A stretch of DNA of 49,191 nt from Arenibaculum pallidiluteum (GTDB taxonomy: Bacteria; Pseudomonadota; Alphaproteobacteria; Azospirillales; Azospirillaceae): assembly GCF_017355985.1 (NCBI RefSeq), contig NZ_JAFIQU010000018.1:1-49191 (forward strand), given 5' to 3'. A program made the translations under genes and the position numbers. The notes under the pieces are model-generated. The model had not been told where the DNA came from. It worked only from the letters and a program-made list of their open reading frames with translations, and did no database searches. Below, one piece after another: positions 15,919 to 25,758 of the stretch (positions are counted from its first letter, which is position 1; each line of letters starts with the position of its first letter).

Positions 15919-17811
15919 ATGGAGCTGTCCGCTGAAATCGGCCACGGCGGAGGAGGCCGGCTGGCTCCCATGGTCCTGGCAGCGCTGGGCATCGTCTACG
16001 GCGACATTGGGACGAGCCCGCTCTACACGCTGCGCGAGTGCTTCGGTCGCACCGTGGACCTGCCGCTGACCGAGGCCAATGTCCTCGGCATCCTCTCGCT
16101 GATCCTGTGGTCGCTCGTCCTGGTCGTCACGGTGAAGTACGTGATCGTCATCATGCGCGCGGACAACCGTGGCGAGGGCGGCATCCTGGCGCTGATGACG
16201 CTGGCTTTGAGGAATGCCGATCCAGCCCATTATCCCCGGGCGACGCTGACCGTGCTCGGCATGTTCGGAGCGGCGCTGTTCTTCGGCGACGGGCTGATCA
16301 CCCCGGCGATCTCGGTCCTTGGTGCCGTCGAGGGGCTGAAGGTCGCGGCGCCGTCGCTATCGCCCTGGATCCTGCCGCTGACGCTGGTGATCCTCCTGGG
16401 CCTGTTCCTGGTGCAACGCGGCGGTACCAGCCGCGTCGGCCGGCTGTTCGGCCCGGTGATGGCCGTCTGGTTCCTGGTGCTCGGCGGCCTGGGAGCCGCG
16501 GAGCTGATCCGGGCGCCGGACGTGCTGCGCGCGGCCTCGCCGGGCTGGGCGGCCGCCTTCGCCCTGGAGAACGGCTGGCTCGCCTTCGTGGCGCTGGGAT
16601 CGGTCGTGCTGGCCGTAACCGGGGCCGAGGCGCTGTATGCCGACATGGGCCATCTCGGCCGCGCGCCGATCCGCGTCGCCTGGCTCGGCCTCGTCCTGCC
16701 GGCACTGCTGCTGAACTACTTCGGGCAGGGCGCATTGCTGCTGCACGATCCGGCCGCGCTCGAGCACCCCTTCTTCCATCTCGCGCCTGACTGGGGCGCG
16801 CTGCCGCTTCTGCTGCTCGCCGCGGCGGCGACTGTAATCGCCTCGCAGGCGGTGATCTCGGGCGCCTTCTCGGTGGCGCGGCAGGCGATTCAGCTCGGTC
16901 TGATCCCGCGCATGCGGGTCCGCCACACCTCGGCCGAGGAGATCGGGCAGATCTACATCCCGCGTCTCAACTGGCTTCTCTGCGTGCTGGTGGTCACGCT
17001 GGTCCTCGGGTTCGGGTCCTCCTCCAGCCTGGCCTCCGCCTACGGACTCGCCGTGACGGGCGAAATGACCATCGCCAGCGTGCTCGGCTACGTGGTTGCG
17101 CGCACCCTCTGGGGCTGGTCGCGCCTCTGGGCGGTGCCGGCGCTGCTGGTCTTCATGGCCATCGACCTGTCCTTCTTCGGCGCCAACCTGCTGAAGGTCG
17201 CCGATGGCGGCTGGTTCCCGTTGCTGGCGGGGGTCACGGCCTTCACGCTGATGGCGACTTGGCGCCGCGGCAGGGAGATCGTCTTCCGGCGGCTGGCCGC
17301 GCAGGGCATGGAGGTCGACCTGTTCGTCCGGCGCTGCCAGGAGAAGCCGCCCCTGCGGGTTCCCGGCACGGCGATCTTCCTGACCGGCAGCACCCGGCTG
17401 ATCCCCCATGCGCTTCTGCACAACCTGAAACACAACAAGGTCCTGCACGAGCGCGTGATTCTGCTGACGGTTAAATCCGAGGAGGTGCCTCGCGTCGACG
17501 AGGCGCGGCGAATCGAGTTCTCGGAGCTCGGGCAGGGGTTCCACCGGGTGATCCTGCGCTTCGGCTTCGTGGAGGAGCCTCACGTGCCGCAAGCCCTGAA
17601 GCTGCTCGCGGAGCACCACCTGCCAATCGACCTGATGTCGACCTCGTTCTTCCTGGGCAGGGAAACCATCGTGCCGTCGACCCGGCCCGACCTGCCGCAC
17701 TGGCAGGAGCGGATCTTCGTTGCGCTGTCCACCACGGCCATCGCCGCATCCGACTTCTTCTGCATACCGGCCAACCGCGTCGTCGAGCTGGGAACCCAGA
17801 TCGAGGTTTGA
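15919..17811 (+). CDS. kup: Kup family potassium transporter
   Basis: Low-affinity K+/H+ symporter of 630 residues, the standard Kup length, with twelve transmembrane helices over the first 440 residues and a cytosolic C-terminal domain. Signature GIVYGDIGTSPLYTLRECF opens helix 1; DNRGEGGILALMTLA, FFGDGLITPAISVLGAVEGL and GAEALYADMGHLGR are the other conserved family segments. The C-terminal RVPGTAIFLTGS...PHALLHNLKHNKVLHE is also typical. The ATG at 15919 begins MELSAEIGHGGGG; the open frame extends further upstream without similarity. Transcribed divergently from ahpC. The che-type cluster begins 119 bases downstream. Confidence 0.96.
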   Translation: MELSAEIGHGGGGRLAPMVLAALGIVYGDIGTSPLYTLRECFGRTVDLPLTEANVLGILSLILWSLVLVVTVKYVIVIMRADNRGEGGILALMTLALRNADPAHYPRATLTVLGMFGAALFFGDGLITPAISVLGAVEGLKVAAPSLSPWILPLTLVILLGLFLVQRGGTSRVGRLFGPVMAVWFLVLGGLGAAELIRAPDVLRAASPGWAAAFALENGWLAFVALGSVVLAVTGAEALYADMGHLGRAPIRVAWLGLVLPALLLNYFGQGALLLHDPAALEHPFFHLAPDWGALPLLLLAAAATVIASQAVISGAFSVARQAIQLGLIPRMRVRHTSAEEIGQIYIPRLNWLLCVLVVTLVLGFGSSSSLASAYGLAVTGEMTIASVLGYVVARTLWGWSRLWAVPALLVFMAIDLSFFGANLLKVADGGWFPLLAGVTAFTLMATWRRGREIVFRRLAAQGMEVDLFVRRCQEKPPLRVPGTAIFLTGSTRLIPHALLHNLKHNKVLHERVILLTVKSEEVPRVDEARRIEFSELGQGFHRVILRFGFVEEPHVPQALKLLAEHHLPIDLMSTSFFLGRETIVPSTRPDLPHWQERIFVALSTTAIAASDFFCIPANRVVELGTQIEV

Positions 17812-17930
17812 CCGGAGATGCGGCCTCGCCTATGCAAACGGATGATCCGCGCACCCGCCGTTGCGGCCCCGGCGTTTCATCTTTGAGGAGAAGGACGATC
17901 TGGACGCAGGCGCAGGACCGGAGGTCCCCG

Positions 17931-18314
17931 ATGGCGGAAATTGCACTTGCGGGAAAGCGGATCCTGCTGGTGGAGGACGAGTTCTTCGTGGCCATGGCGC
18001 TGGAGGAGCTCCTGCGCTCGCTGGGCTGCGACGTCCTCGGGCCGGTCGCGGATCTCGACGAGGCGCTGCGGATCGCCGCCGGGGCGGAGATCGATGCGGC
18101 GGTGCTCGACGTCGACGTGCGCGGCCGGCCGGTCTTCCCGCTGGCCGAGGCGCTGGCTGCACGCGGCATCGGCTTCGTCCTCGCGACCGGGCACGGCGCC
18201 GAGGCGCTGCCGGAGGCATACCGGACCGTGCCGCGTCTGCGCAAGCCGTTCCAGCCGCGCGAGCTGCAGGCCGGCATCGCCGCGGCGCTGGCGGCGGCAC
18301 GCCCGGTGCCGTAA
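17931..18314 (+). CDS. Stand-alone receiver protein of the chemosensory cluster (CheY3-like)
   Basis: Single receiver domain of 127 residues. Acid pair E15/D16 (ILLVEDEFF), phosphoacceptor D60 (AAVLDVDVRG), switch Thr in ATGHG and conserved Lys in RLRKPF are all present. Sequence style (ADLDEALRIA, ATGHG, KPF) is that of receivers working with HWE/HisKA_2 kinases rather than flagellar CheY. An excellent GGAGGT lies six bases before the ATG. The stop overlaps the start of the next gene (TAATG), making it the first gene of the chemosensory operon. It is a candidate phosphate acceptor for CheA or the terminal HWE kinase. Confidence 0.9.
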   Translation: MAEIALAGKRILLVEDEFFVAMALEELLRSLGCDVLGPVADLDEALRIAAGAEIDAAVLDVDVRGRPVFPLAEALAARGIGFVLATGHGAEALPEAYRTVPRLRKPFQPRELQAGIAAALAAARPVP

Positions 18315-18832
18315 TGCCCTGGGCGAGGATCGCCGGCGCTGCGCCGGGTGCCGTCGCGCACACGGTCTTGGTGGTCTCAGGGCGCAGCTGCGCGCTGCCG
18401 GTCTCGGCCGTGCGCGAGATCCTGCCCTACGCCGCGCTGTCCGCGCCGCCGGGGCTTCCTTCTCTTCTCGCGGGCTTCCTCGACCTCGCCGGGACCGCGG
18501 TCGCGGTCGTGCGGACGGCGCGGCTGTTCGAGCTTCCCGAGCCGCCGCCCGATACGTCGACGGCGCTGGTGCTGCTGCGTGCCGCGGCGGCACCGACCGC
18601 GCTCCTGGTCGACCGCGTCGTCGACGTCCGCGCGGTGACCGAGGAGGCCCGCCGGCCGATCTCGCCGGGGATGTCCCTGGCCGGCTGCGTGGTCGCGGAG
18701 GCCGATCTCGACGGCGTGCCGACCGCCATCCTTGCCGCCGAGCGCATCCTGATGCGCGAGGAGGAGGCGCTGCTGGCCGAGCTGCAGGCAGCGGCGCAGC
18801 GGCGGCTCGACGAGGTCCAGGCCGCTTCATGA
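18314..18832 (+). CDS. cheW: CheW-like coupling protein (first)
   Basis: CheW-domain protein of 172 residues linking the MCP to CheA. The fold is recognisable from AHTVLVVSGRSCALPVSAVREILPY at the start, the LAGFLDLAGTAVAVVRTARLFELP turn that replaces the classical GVINLRGxxxPVxDL, and ALLVDRVVDVRAVTEE. It ends in a helical EEEALLAELQAAAQRRLDEVQ tail. It begins inside the receiver gene stop and overlaps cheR by ATGA. Corresponds in position and fold to WspB-type proteins. The region II loop is degenerate compared with the second CheW. Confidence 0.85.
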   Translation: MPWARIAGAAPGAVAHTVLVVSGRSCALPVSAVREILPYAALSAPPGLPSLLAGFLDLAGTAVAVVRTARLFELPEPPPDTSTALVLLRAAAAPTALLVDRVVDVRAVTEEARRPISPGMSLAGCVVAEADLDGVPTAILAAERILMREEEALLAELQAAAQRRLDEVQAAS

Positions 18833-20298
18833 GCCCGCGCCATGCGACGCTGCTCCGGCACGCGGCGTTCCCGCGGGTGAAGCAGCTCGTGGCCGAGCTG
18901 ACCGGCATGGTCTTCTATGCCGACAAGGACGAGACGCTGGCTGCGATCCTGGAGCGCCGGCTGGCCATGCTCGGCCTCCGCGATCTCGGCATCTACCTGG
19001 ACCGGCTTTCGGATCCGGACGAGCGCGAGACCCTCGTCTCCGAAGTCGCCATCGGCGAGACCTACTTCCTGCGCCACCTCGCCCAGTGGGAAGCGCTGGA
19101 GTCGATCGTGCTGCCGGCGCTGATCCAGCGCAATGCCGCGACCCGGCGCCTGCGCTGCTGGAGCGCGGGCTGCGCCGTCGGCGCCGAGCCCTATACGCTC
19201 GCAACCCTGCTGCGTGGACGATTCGCCCGGGAACTCGATGGCTGGGGCGTCACGATCCTCGGCACCGACCTGAACCGCAACGCGCTCGACGCGGCGCGGG
19301 CCGGCATCTACGGCTCCTGGTCGTTCCGGGCGACGCCGGACAGCTTCCGTGAGCGCTGGTTCCGGCCGCATGGCGACGGCTGGGAGATCCTTCCCGAGAT
19401 CCGAGCCAGCGTCGAGTTCCGCCGCCACAACCTGGTGACCGACGCCATTCCCCCCGACGGAGGCGCCTTCGACCTGATCCTGTGCCGCAACGTGATGATC
19501 TACTTCGACGCGCCGACCATCGCGACCCTGGCCAAGGCGCTGCACGGTGCCCTGGTCGAGGAGGGCTGGCTGGTGGTCGGGCACGCCGAGACCTCGCCCC
19601 GGGCCTTTGCCGACTTCGAGACGGTGATGCTGCCGGAGACCACTTTGTACCGCCGCCATGCCGGGCCGCCACGTGGCGGGGCGGCTCCCACCGTCCGGCC
19701 CGGCCGGCCGACGGCACGACCGGCGCCCGGGCCGGCGCGGGGGGCGGCGACCCAGTCGCCACCCGGGCCGGCACCGGCGAACGGGCGCCGGCCGGATCCC
19801 AGGCAGCCACCGCCGCGCACGCCCGGCCCGCGGGAGTCCGTACCTCCTTCCCCGAAGCCTGCCGCCGGCGGGCCTGCGCCGCCGCCCCGCGCGCAGGGCC
19901 TGCCCGATGACATGGCCATCCGCGGCCTGATCGGGCGCGGCGACTGGGCGGCCGCGCAGGCGGCCTGCACGGCCCGGCTGGAGGCGGACGCGCTTGATGC
20001 GGGCGCCCAGGCGCTGATGGGCCTGCTCCTGGACGAGCGCGGCGACGCCGCGGCGGCCGAGGGCGCCTATCGGCGCGCGCTGTTCCTGGACCGGCGCGCC
20101 GTCCTCGCGCACTATCAGCTCGGCTGCCTGCTGCGGCGCCGCGGCGAGCTTTCCAAGGCGCGGCGCGCCTTTCGGAACGTCCTGGAGCTGCTCGCTTCGG
20201 CCGAGGACGCGGCCGCCCTTCCCGAAGCGGGCGGGGCGACGGCCGGGGAGCTGCGCCGCGCCGCCATGCTGCAGCTCAAGACCCTGGAGGAGACATGA
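18829..20298 (+). CDS. cheR: CheR methyltransferase with C-terminal TPR domain (WspC-like)
   Basis: S-adenosylmethionine-dependent glutamate methyltransferase for the MCP, 489 residues. The N-terminal CheR domains (about 1-275) contain GETYFLR, the SAM-binding [40 protein letters not shown] and [15 protein letters not shown] proline/alanine/arginine-rich linker of roughly 85 residues (about 282-365) follows. The C-terminal 120 residues form TPR helices ([68 protein letters not shown]). The CheR-TPR fusion is typical of Wsp/Frz-type alternative chemosensory systems rather than swimming chemotaxis. ATGA overlaps at both ends. Confidence 0.95.
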   Translation: MSPRHATLLRHAAFPRVKQLVAELTGMVFYADKDETLAAILERRLAMLGLRDLGIYLDRLSDPDERETLVSEVAIGETYFLRHLAQWEALESIVLPALIQRNAATRRLRCWSAGCAVGAEPYTLATLLRGRFARELDGWGVTILGTDLNRNALDAARAGIYGSWSFRATPDSFRERWFRPHGDGWEILPEIRASVEFRRHNLVTDAIPPDGGAFDLILCRNVMIYFDAPTIATLAKALHGALVEEGWLVVGHAETSPRAFADFETVMLPETTLYRRHAGPPRGGAAPTVRPGRPTARPAPGPARGAATQSPPGPAPANGRRPDPRQPPPRTPGPRESVPPSPKPAAGGPAPPPRAQGLPDDMAIRGLIGRGDWAAAQAACTARLEADALDAGAQALMGLLLDERGDAAAAEGAYRRALFLDRRAVLAHYQLGCLLRRRGELSKARRAFRNVLELLASAEDAAALPEAGGATAGELRRAAMLQLKTLEET

Positions 20299-20852
20299 TC
20301 CGATCCCCGGCGCAGGAGGGCGGTCCCGAGGACCTGGCCCTCGCCGCCCTGTTGCGCCGGCGCGCCGAGCGCCTGGCCGCCCCGCGCATTGCCGAGGCGC
20401 CTCGGGCGGGCGGCTCGGTGCTGAGCTTCGGCATCGGCCCCGAGACCTACGCCATCGCGCTCGGGTCGCTAACCGAGGCGGCGGCGCTCGAAGGCTGCGC
20501 CGCGGTGCCGGGCTGGCCGCCCGAGCTGCTGGGCGTCGTGAACCGGCGCGGGACGCTGGTGCCGGTGCTCGACCTGCGGCGGGTGCTCGGGCTACCCGAG
20601 CCCGCCGAGCCCGGGGCCGTCCTGTTCCTGCGCGGCGTGCGGACGATCGGTCTGAGGGTCGATGCGCTGGGCGAGGTCAGGCAGGTTCCGGACGAGGCCG
20701 TGGCCGACCCGCCCGAGGCCGCCGGCCCCCTCGTCGCGGGCGTTTCCAGCGACGGCTTGATTCTGCTGGACGTCCGGAGAATCCTTGCGCTCCCCCTGTT
20801 CGGCCCAGCCGATGGACCGATTCCCGACCGAGACATGGACCGGACACGATGA
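20295..20852 (+). CDS. cheW: CheW-like coupling protein (second)
   Basis: CheW protein of 185 residues. After a 40-residue charged N-terminal extension, [24 protein letters not shown] begins the CheW fold; [25 protein letters not shown] is the canonical receptor/CheA-contact segment, intact here. It ends near [17 protein letters not shown]. Starts within the cheR stop (ATGA) and overlaps the MCP gene by four bases. Two CheWs flanking a CheR-TPR gene is the WspB-C-D arrangement. Confidence 0.92.
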   Translation: MIRSPAQEGGPEDLALAALLRRRAERLAAPRIAEAPRAGGSVLSFGIGPETYAIALGSLTEAAALEGCAAVPGWPPELLGVVNRRGTLVPVLDLRRVLGLPEPAEPGAVLFLRGVRTIGLRVDALGEVRQVPDEAVADPPEAAGPLVAGVSSDGLILLDVRRILALPLFGPADGPIPDRDMDRTR

Positions 20853-22471
20853 GCCCTGACCGTTCCCGCGGCTTCTGGCAGACGCTGAGCGTCAGCGGCA
20901 AGATGCTGTTCGTCGCAGCGGTGTTCTCCGCGACCATCCTCTTCCAGATCGCCTTTTCCGTGATGGCGCTGGATACCCAGGCCAACGGGTCCGAGCAGGT
21001 GGATGCGCTCGGCCGCCAGCGCTTCCTGATCACGCGCTACTACGCGGACGCCCTGCAGAGCGTGATCGGCGATCCCGAGGACTACCGGCTGATGCGCCGG
21101 GTATACGAGGAGAACCTGGGGGCGCTGATCGGAGGCGGGCGCGTCAACGTCGATTTCGACACCGGTCGCTATGTCACCATGCCGGCCGCGAGTGCCGAGC
21201 TGGCCGAGCGCCTTTCGGCGCAGCAGGCCGCGGCGAACCGGCTCTTCTCGGCCATGGACCGGTTCCTTGCCATGTCGGCGGCCGAGCGCCAGGCCTCGCT
21301 GCCGCTGCTGGACGAGATGGCGCGCATACGGCGCGAGGTCGCGACCCTGGCCGACACCACCGCGAAGACGCTGTCGCGCGACCTGCGCCAGCAGGTCGAG
21401 GTCTCGATCCAGCGCGCGATCGTGGTGGGGCTGATCGCCGCGGTCACCGGCCTCGTGGCGACATGGCTCGTCGGACGGTCCATCACCGGTCCGCTCGGCG
21501 AAGCGGTCGGGCTCGCCCGCGCGATCACGGATGGCGACCTGTCGGTCCGAGCCGTCCCCGTGCGCTCGAGCGACGAGGTCGGCCTGCTGATGGGAGCCTT
21601 GAACCAGATGCTGGTCTCCTTGCGCAGCGTCACCGAGGAGACGCGCGGCGCGGCGGACCGGTTGCGCCGCGAGGTCTCGCAGATCGTGGCCTCGGTCCAG
21701 GAGCAGGCCAGCAGCACCAAGCAGCAGGCTGCGGCGGTCCAGGAGATCACCTCGACCGTCGAGGAGATCAGCCAGTCCGCCGAGCAGGTCTCCGGCATGG
21801 CGCGCGAGGTCGGGGGGGCCGCCGACGATGCCGTCGCGACCGGCCGCTTCGGGCTGCAGGCCGTCCTCGACACCACGGCCGCCATGGAGGCGATCCGGTC
21901 CCAGGCTGAAAGCGTCGCGGAGACCGTGGTCATGCTCTCGGAGCGGACGCAGGCCGTCGGCGAGATCATCGCGACCGTGAACGAGATCGCCGAGCAGTCG
22001 AACCTGGTGGCGCTCAACGCCGCCATCGAGGCCGCCGACGCAGGAGAGCAGGGACGCCGGTTTGCCGTGGTGGCGAGCGAGATCAAGGCCCTGGCCGACC
22101 AGGCGAAGGAGGCGACCAAGCAGGTTCGCTCGATCCTCGAGCAGACGCAGAAGGGCATCAATACCTCGGTCATGCTGACCGAGGAGGCGCTGAAGCGCGT
22201 GGCCTCGGGCCGGGACAAGACCTCGAGCGCCGAGGAGGCGATCCGGCGCATGGCGGCGAGCATCCAGGAGAACGCCGACTCCTTCCAGCAGGTCGCGGCT
22301 GCCACGGGGCAGCAGCAGATCGGCCTGGAACAGATCGCGCAGGGCCTGCATCAGATCCGGCAGGCCAGCCTCCAGACCGCGACCAGCACGGACCAGCTCG
22401 CCCGCACTTCGGGCGAGCTGAACGGCTTGGCCGACGCGCTGGCCCGGGCCATGGAGAAGTACCGCTTGTGA
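20849..22471 (+). CDS. Methyl-accepting chemotaxis protein (membrane receptor of the cluster)
   Basis: Receptor of 540 residues: cytosolic N-terminus, TM1 about 18-40, a periplasmic helical sensor about 41-190, TM2 about 191-213 ([19 protein letters not shown]), HAMP, then the methyl-accepting coiled coil. The sensor starts [25 protein letters not shown], resembling type IV pilus-type (PilJ-like) four-helix sensors. The hairpin tip is [40 protein letters not shown]. There is no C-terminal NWETF-like tether, consistent with CheR docking by its own TPR. Ligand unknown. It overlaps cheW and cheA by four bases each. Confidence 0.95.
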   Translation: MSPDRSRGFWQTLSVSGKMLFVAAVFSATILFQIAFSVMALDTQANGSEQVDALGRQRFLITRYYADALQSVIGDPEDYRLMRRVYEENLGALIGGGRVNVDFDTGRYVTMPAASAELAERLSAQQAAANRLFSAMDRFLAMSAAERQASLPLLDEMARIRREVATLADTTAKTLSRDLRQQVEVSIQRAIVVGLIAAVTGLVATWLVGRSITGPLGEAVGLARAITDGDLSVRAVPVRSSDEVGLLMGALNQMLVSLRSVTEETRGAADRLRREVSQIVASVQEQASSTKQQAAAVQEITSTVEEISQSAEQVSGMAREVGGAADDAVATGRFGLQAVLDTTAAMEAIRSQAESVAETVVMLSERTQAVGEIIATVNEIAEQSNLVALNAAIEAADAGEQGRRFAVVASEIKALADQAKEATKQVRSILEQTQKGINTSVMLTEEALKRVASGRDKTSSAEEAIRRMAASIQENADSFQQVAAATGQQQIGLEQIAQGLHQIRQASLQTATSTDQLARTSGELNGLADALARAMEKYRL

Positions 22472-24690
22472 CCGGAATCCGGGAAAAGCTGCTGGCCGCA
22501 TTCGAGGCGGAGCACCGGGAATACCTGACCGATATCGGGGCACGCCTGGACCGCCTTGGCGAGGGCGGCGCCCTCGGTGCCGAGATCGAGGAGATGCTGC
22601 GCCAGGCCCACAGCCTCAAGGGGGCGGCGCGCGCCGTCGACCTTCCCGGGATCGAGGCCGTGGCGCACCGCCTGGAGGCCGTCTTCATCGCGCTGCGCGA
22701 CGGGATCGTTCGTTTCGGCCCCGTGCAGGCCAGCGCGATTCGCCAGGCGCTGGACGCCATCGAGGACTTGGCCTCGGCCGCGCGTGGGGGGCGCCCCGTG
22801 GATGCGGATTCCACGCTTTCCGCGCTCGACGCGGTCCTCCGCGACGGACCGGCTTCGGCTCCCCGGCAGACGGTCCCGGCTGCGCGGCCGCCGGAACCCC
22901 CCGCTCCCCAGGAAGCCGCTTCCCATGACGCCGCACCGGCCCGGCCCGACAGCACCGGAACGCTGCGGCTGGAGGCGGCGCGTCTCGACGACCTGCTCCG
23001 AACCGCGGGCGAGCTGCTGGCCGAGCAGACCCGTATGGACGCCACCGGCAGGCAGCTCGGCGAGCTGGACCGCGAGGCCGCCGATCTGGAGCGGAGCTGG
23101 GCCGCGCTCCGCCGCGCGATCGGTGCCGCTGTTCCCGCCTTCGGCACCGATGCCGAGGCGCTGGGGTTGGGCCGCCTGTCCGACGCCTTCGAGCAGCAGC
23201 TGCGCCGCCTGCGCCGTGTCGGCCGCGAGGTGCGGCGGCGGCACGAGGGCGCCTTGCGCTCGGCGCGGCGCACCGGCGAGGCGTTGGGGCGCCAGCTTCG
23301 CGCGGCGCGGATGACGCCGGCCGCTTCCGTCTTCGAAGGTGCGCGCAAGATGGTCCGCGACCTCGCCGCCGACACCGGAAAGGAGGTCGCCGTCGAGATC
23401 CGCGGCCTGGAGGTCCAGGCGGACCGGTTGGTCCTGCAGGAGCTGAAGGACCCCGTGATGCACCTGCTGCGCAACGCGGTCGGGCACGGCATAGAGCCGC
23501 CGGAGCAGCGCCGGGCGGCGGGAAAGCCACCGGAGGGCCGGGTCTCGCTGGAATTCCGGGTGGCCGGCGACCGTCTGCTGGTGATCGTGTCCGACGACGG
23601 GCGCGGCTTCGATCCCGCAGAGATCACAGCGGCGGCGCGGCGTGCCGGCCTGATCGCCGCGGACGAGCCCGCACCCGCCGGCGCGGATCTGCTGGAGCTG
23701 CTCTTCTCCTCCGGGTTCTCGACCCGCGAGGCCGCGGATTCCATCGCCGGGCGCGGGATCGGCCTGTCCGTCGTGCGCGAGGCGGTCCACCGGCTCGACG
23801 GCACGGCCGTCGCGACCCGGCGGCCGGATGGCGGGGCACGGTTCCGGCTGTCGGTCCCGGTTTCCGCGCTGGCCCGCGACGTGCTGCTGGTCCGCACGGG
23901 CGGTCGCATCTTCGCGCTGCCCGCCGACGGGATCGAGCGGCTGATGCGTCTCGAAGCGCAAGCCGTCGGGTCGGTCGAGGGACGGCCCGCGATCCAGATC
24001 GACGGCCGGCCGGTGCGCATGGCGGGCCTATCGGCGCTGCTCGGCCTCGCGGAGACGAGCATCGAGACCACGCGGGCGCGCATGCCGGTGGTCGTGCTCG
24101 GCGACGAGCGGCCGGTACTGGCGCTTGGTGTCGACGAGCTGCTGGGGCTGCGCAATGTGCTCGTGCGAAGTCTCGGCCTGCCGGCCGCCCCGGGTGCCCT
24201 GGCCGCAGGCGGGGTCGTGCTGGAGGACGGCGACGTTGCCGTCGTGCTGAACCCTGCCGCGCTGGAGCGCAGCCTCCGTCGCGCGCCCACCGCCGTCGAG
24301 ACGCGCGAGCGCGCGGCGACGCGCCGCGCTCCCGTGGTGCTGGTTGTCGACGACAGTCTGACGACACGGACGCTTGAGAAGAGCATCCTGGAGGCCCACG
24401 GCTACGAAGTGCTGATGGCGGTCGATGGCATCGAGGGCCTGAACCGCGCCCGCACCGAACGCCCCGATGTCGTGGTCACGGACATCCAGATGCCCCGGCT
24501 GGACGGGTTCGGCCTGGTGCAGGCGATGAAGCAGGACGAGGCGCTGAAGGAGATCCCGGTGGTGATCGTGAGCTCGCTGGATCGCCGCGAGGAGCGAGCC
24601 AGGGGGCTGGCGCTCGGCGCGGATGCCTACGTGGTGAAGCAGAGATTCGACCAGCAGGCGCTGCTGGAGACCATCCGGCAGCTCATATAG
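22468..24690 (+). CDS. cheA: Hybrid CheA histidine kinase with C-terminal receiver (WspE/CheA3-like)
   Basis: A 740-residue kinase starting at a GTG overlapping the MCP stop. Domains: HPt about 1-110 with phosphorylated H48 in [13 protein letters not shown]; a Pro/Ala-rich linker with no obvious P2 domain; dimerisation helices about 175-300; HATPase about 300-450 (N box [32 protein letters not shown]); CheW-like domain about 465-600; receiver 623-740 with D672 in VVVTDIQMP and K724. The internal receiver and absent P2 are typical of WspE/FrzE/CheA3 systems, where phosphate goes to the attached receiver and to a dedicated output protein. Overlaps neighbours, central to the operon. Confidence 0.96.
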   Translation: MTGIREKLLAAFEAEHREYLTDIGARLDRLGEGGALGAEIEEMLRQAHSLKGAARAVDLPGIEAVAHRLEAVFIALRDGIVRFGPVQASAIRQALDAIEDLASAARGGRPVDADSTLSALDAVLRDGPASAPRQTVPAARPPEPPAPQEAASHDAAPARPDSTGTLRLEAARLDDLLRTAGELLAEQTRMDATGRQLGELDREAADLERSWAALRRAIGAAVPAFGTDAEALGLGRLSDAFEQQLRRLRRVGREVRRRHEGALRSARRTGEALGRQLRAARMTPAASVFEGARKMVRDLAADTGKEVAVEIRGLEVQADRLVLQELKDPVMHLLRNAVGHGIEPPEQRRAAGKPPEGRVSLEFRVAGDRLLVIVSDDGRGFDPAEITAAARRAGLIAADEPAPAGADLLELLFSSGFSTREAADSIAGRGIGLSVVREAVHRLDGTAVATRRPDGGARFRLSVPVSALARDVLLVRTGGRIFALPADGIERLMRLEAQAVGSVEGRPAIQIDGRPVRMAGLSALLGLAETSIETTRARMPVVVLGDERPVLALGVDELLGLRNVLVRSLGLPAAPGALAAGGVVLEDGDVAVVLNPAALERSLRRAPTAVETRERAATRRAPVVLVVDDSLTTRTLEKSILEAHGYEVLMAVDGIEGLNRARTERPDVVVTDIQMPRLDGFGLVQAMKQDEALKEIPVVIVSSLDRREERARGLALGADAYVVKQRFDQQALLETIRQLI

Positions 24691-24696
24691 GGGACC

Positions 24697-25758
24697 ATGG
24701 CCGACAAAATCCGCGTGCTGATCGTCGAGGACTCCCCAACCGTCCGCGTGCTGCTGGAGCACATCGTGGCAGGAGACCCGCGCCTCGAGGTTGCGGGCGC
24801 CGTCGCGAGTGCCGAGGAAATGCTGGCGGCGCTGGATCGGATCGCGCCGGACGTGATCACCATGGACGTCCGACTGCCCGGCATGAACGGCCTCGACGCC
24901 ACGGTCGAGGTGATGCGCCGGCGGCCCACGCCGATTATCGTGGTGGCAGCCGACATCGCGGCACCCGAACTCGGCATCGCCATGAACGCGCTGCGCGCGG
25001 GTGCCCTGGCCGTGGTCGAGAAGCCCGTCGGCATGGAGCATGCCGCCTATGGCGCCATCGCCGAGCGCCTGCGCAACCAGCTCGTGCTGATGAGCCGGGT
25101 CAGGGTCGTGCGGCAGGTGCGCAGCCGGGCCGTCGATTTCGGCTCGGCCGTGCGGCGGGCCCCCGCGGCTTGGGCACAGCCGCAGAGTTACGTGGTTCTC
25201 GGGCTCGTCGCCTCGACCGGCGGCCCCAAGGCGGTGTCCCAGGTTCTGGCCGAGCTGGGGCCGGGCTTCCCGCTGCCGATCCTCCTGGTCCAGCACATCC
25301 TGGGACCGTTCCTGCCGGGCTTCGCGGACTGGCTGCGCACGGTCACGCCCTTCCGAACTCGCATCGTGCGCGACGGCGAGATGGCGGAGCCCGGGGTCGT
25401 CCATCTGCCGCCCGCGGACCGGCACCTGATCTGGGACCGCGACCGCCTGGCGTTGTCCGATGGGCCGCCGGTGGACGGGCAGCGCCCGTCGGGCACGACC
25501 CTCCTGCGGTCGCTGGCCAGCGCAGGGCCCGGCGCCATCGGCGTGGTGCTGACGGGCATGGGCCAGGACGGCGCGCGCGGCCTGCTGGAGCTGCGGCGCG
25601 CCGGAGGCCATGCCATCGCCGAGGACGAGAGCACTGCCGTGGTCTTCGGCATGCCGGACGTCGCCGCGCGGTTGCGGGCCGTCGACGAGATGCTGCCGCT
25701 GCCGCTGATCGGGCCGCGGATCCTGGAGCTGGTCTCGGGCGAGGGGGCGGGATCGTGA
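24697..25758 (+). CDS. cheB: CheB protein-glutamate methylesterase
   Basis: A 353-residue adaptation enzyme. N-terminal receiver: acid pair E11/D12, phosphoacceptor D57 (VITMDVRLPGMNG), K109 (VEKP). C-terminal methylesterase has the catalytic triad S173 (VASTGGPKAV), H200 (LLVQHI) and D291 (LTGMGQDGA). The receiver is unusual in that the switch Thr/Ser before alpha-4 is replaced: IIVVAADIAAPE. It begins six bases after cheA, following AGGGGACC, and its stop shares a base with the start of the next gene (TGATG). With CheR it would tune the MCP's methylation. Confidence 0.96.
   Translation: MADKIRVLIVEDSPTVRVLLEHIVAGDPRLEVAGAVASAEEMLAALDRIAPDVITMDVRLPGMNGLDATVEVMRRRPTPIIVVAADIAAPELGIAMNALRAGALAVVEKPVGMEHAAYGAIAERLRNQLVLMSRVRVVRQVRSRAVDFGSAVRRAPAAWAQPQSYVVLGLVASTGGPKAVSQVLAELGPGFPLPILLVQHILGPFLPGFADWLRTVTPFRTRIVRDGEMAEPGVVHLPPADRHLIWDRDRLALSDGPPVDGQRPSGTTLLRSLASAGPGAIGVVLTGMGQDGARGLLELRRAGGHAIAEDESTAVVFGMPDVAARLRAVDEMLPLPLIGPRILELVSGEGAGS

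Noticed and set aside
17941..20298. 785-codon reading of cheR extended over receiver and CheW genes
   Set aside because: The upstream part is Arg-rich shadow sequence; the CheR domain starts at the ATG at 18829, overlapping the cheW stop.
20447..22543. 698-codon minus-strand open frame across cheW and the MCP
   Set aside because: Composition typical of an antisense shadow; the sense frames have intact CheW and MCP motifs.
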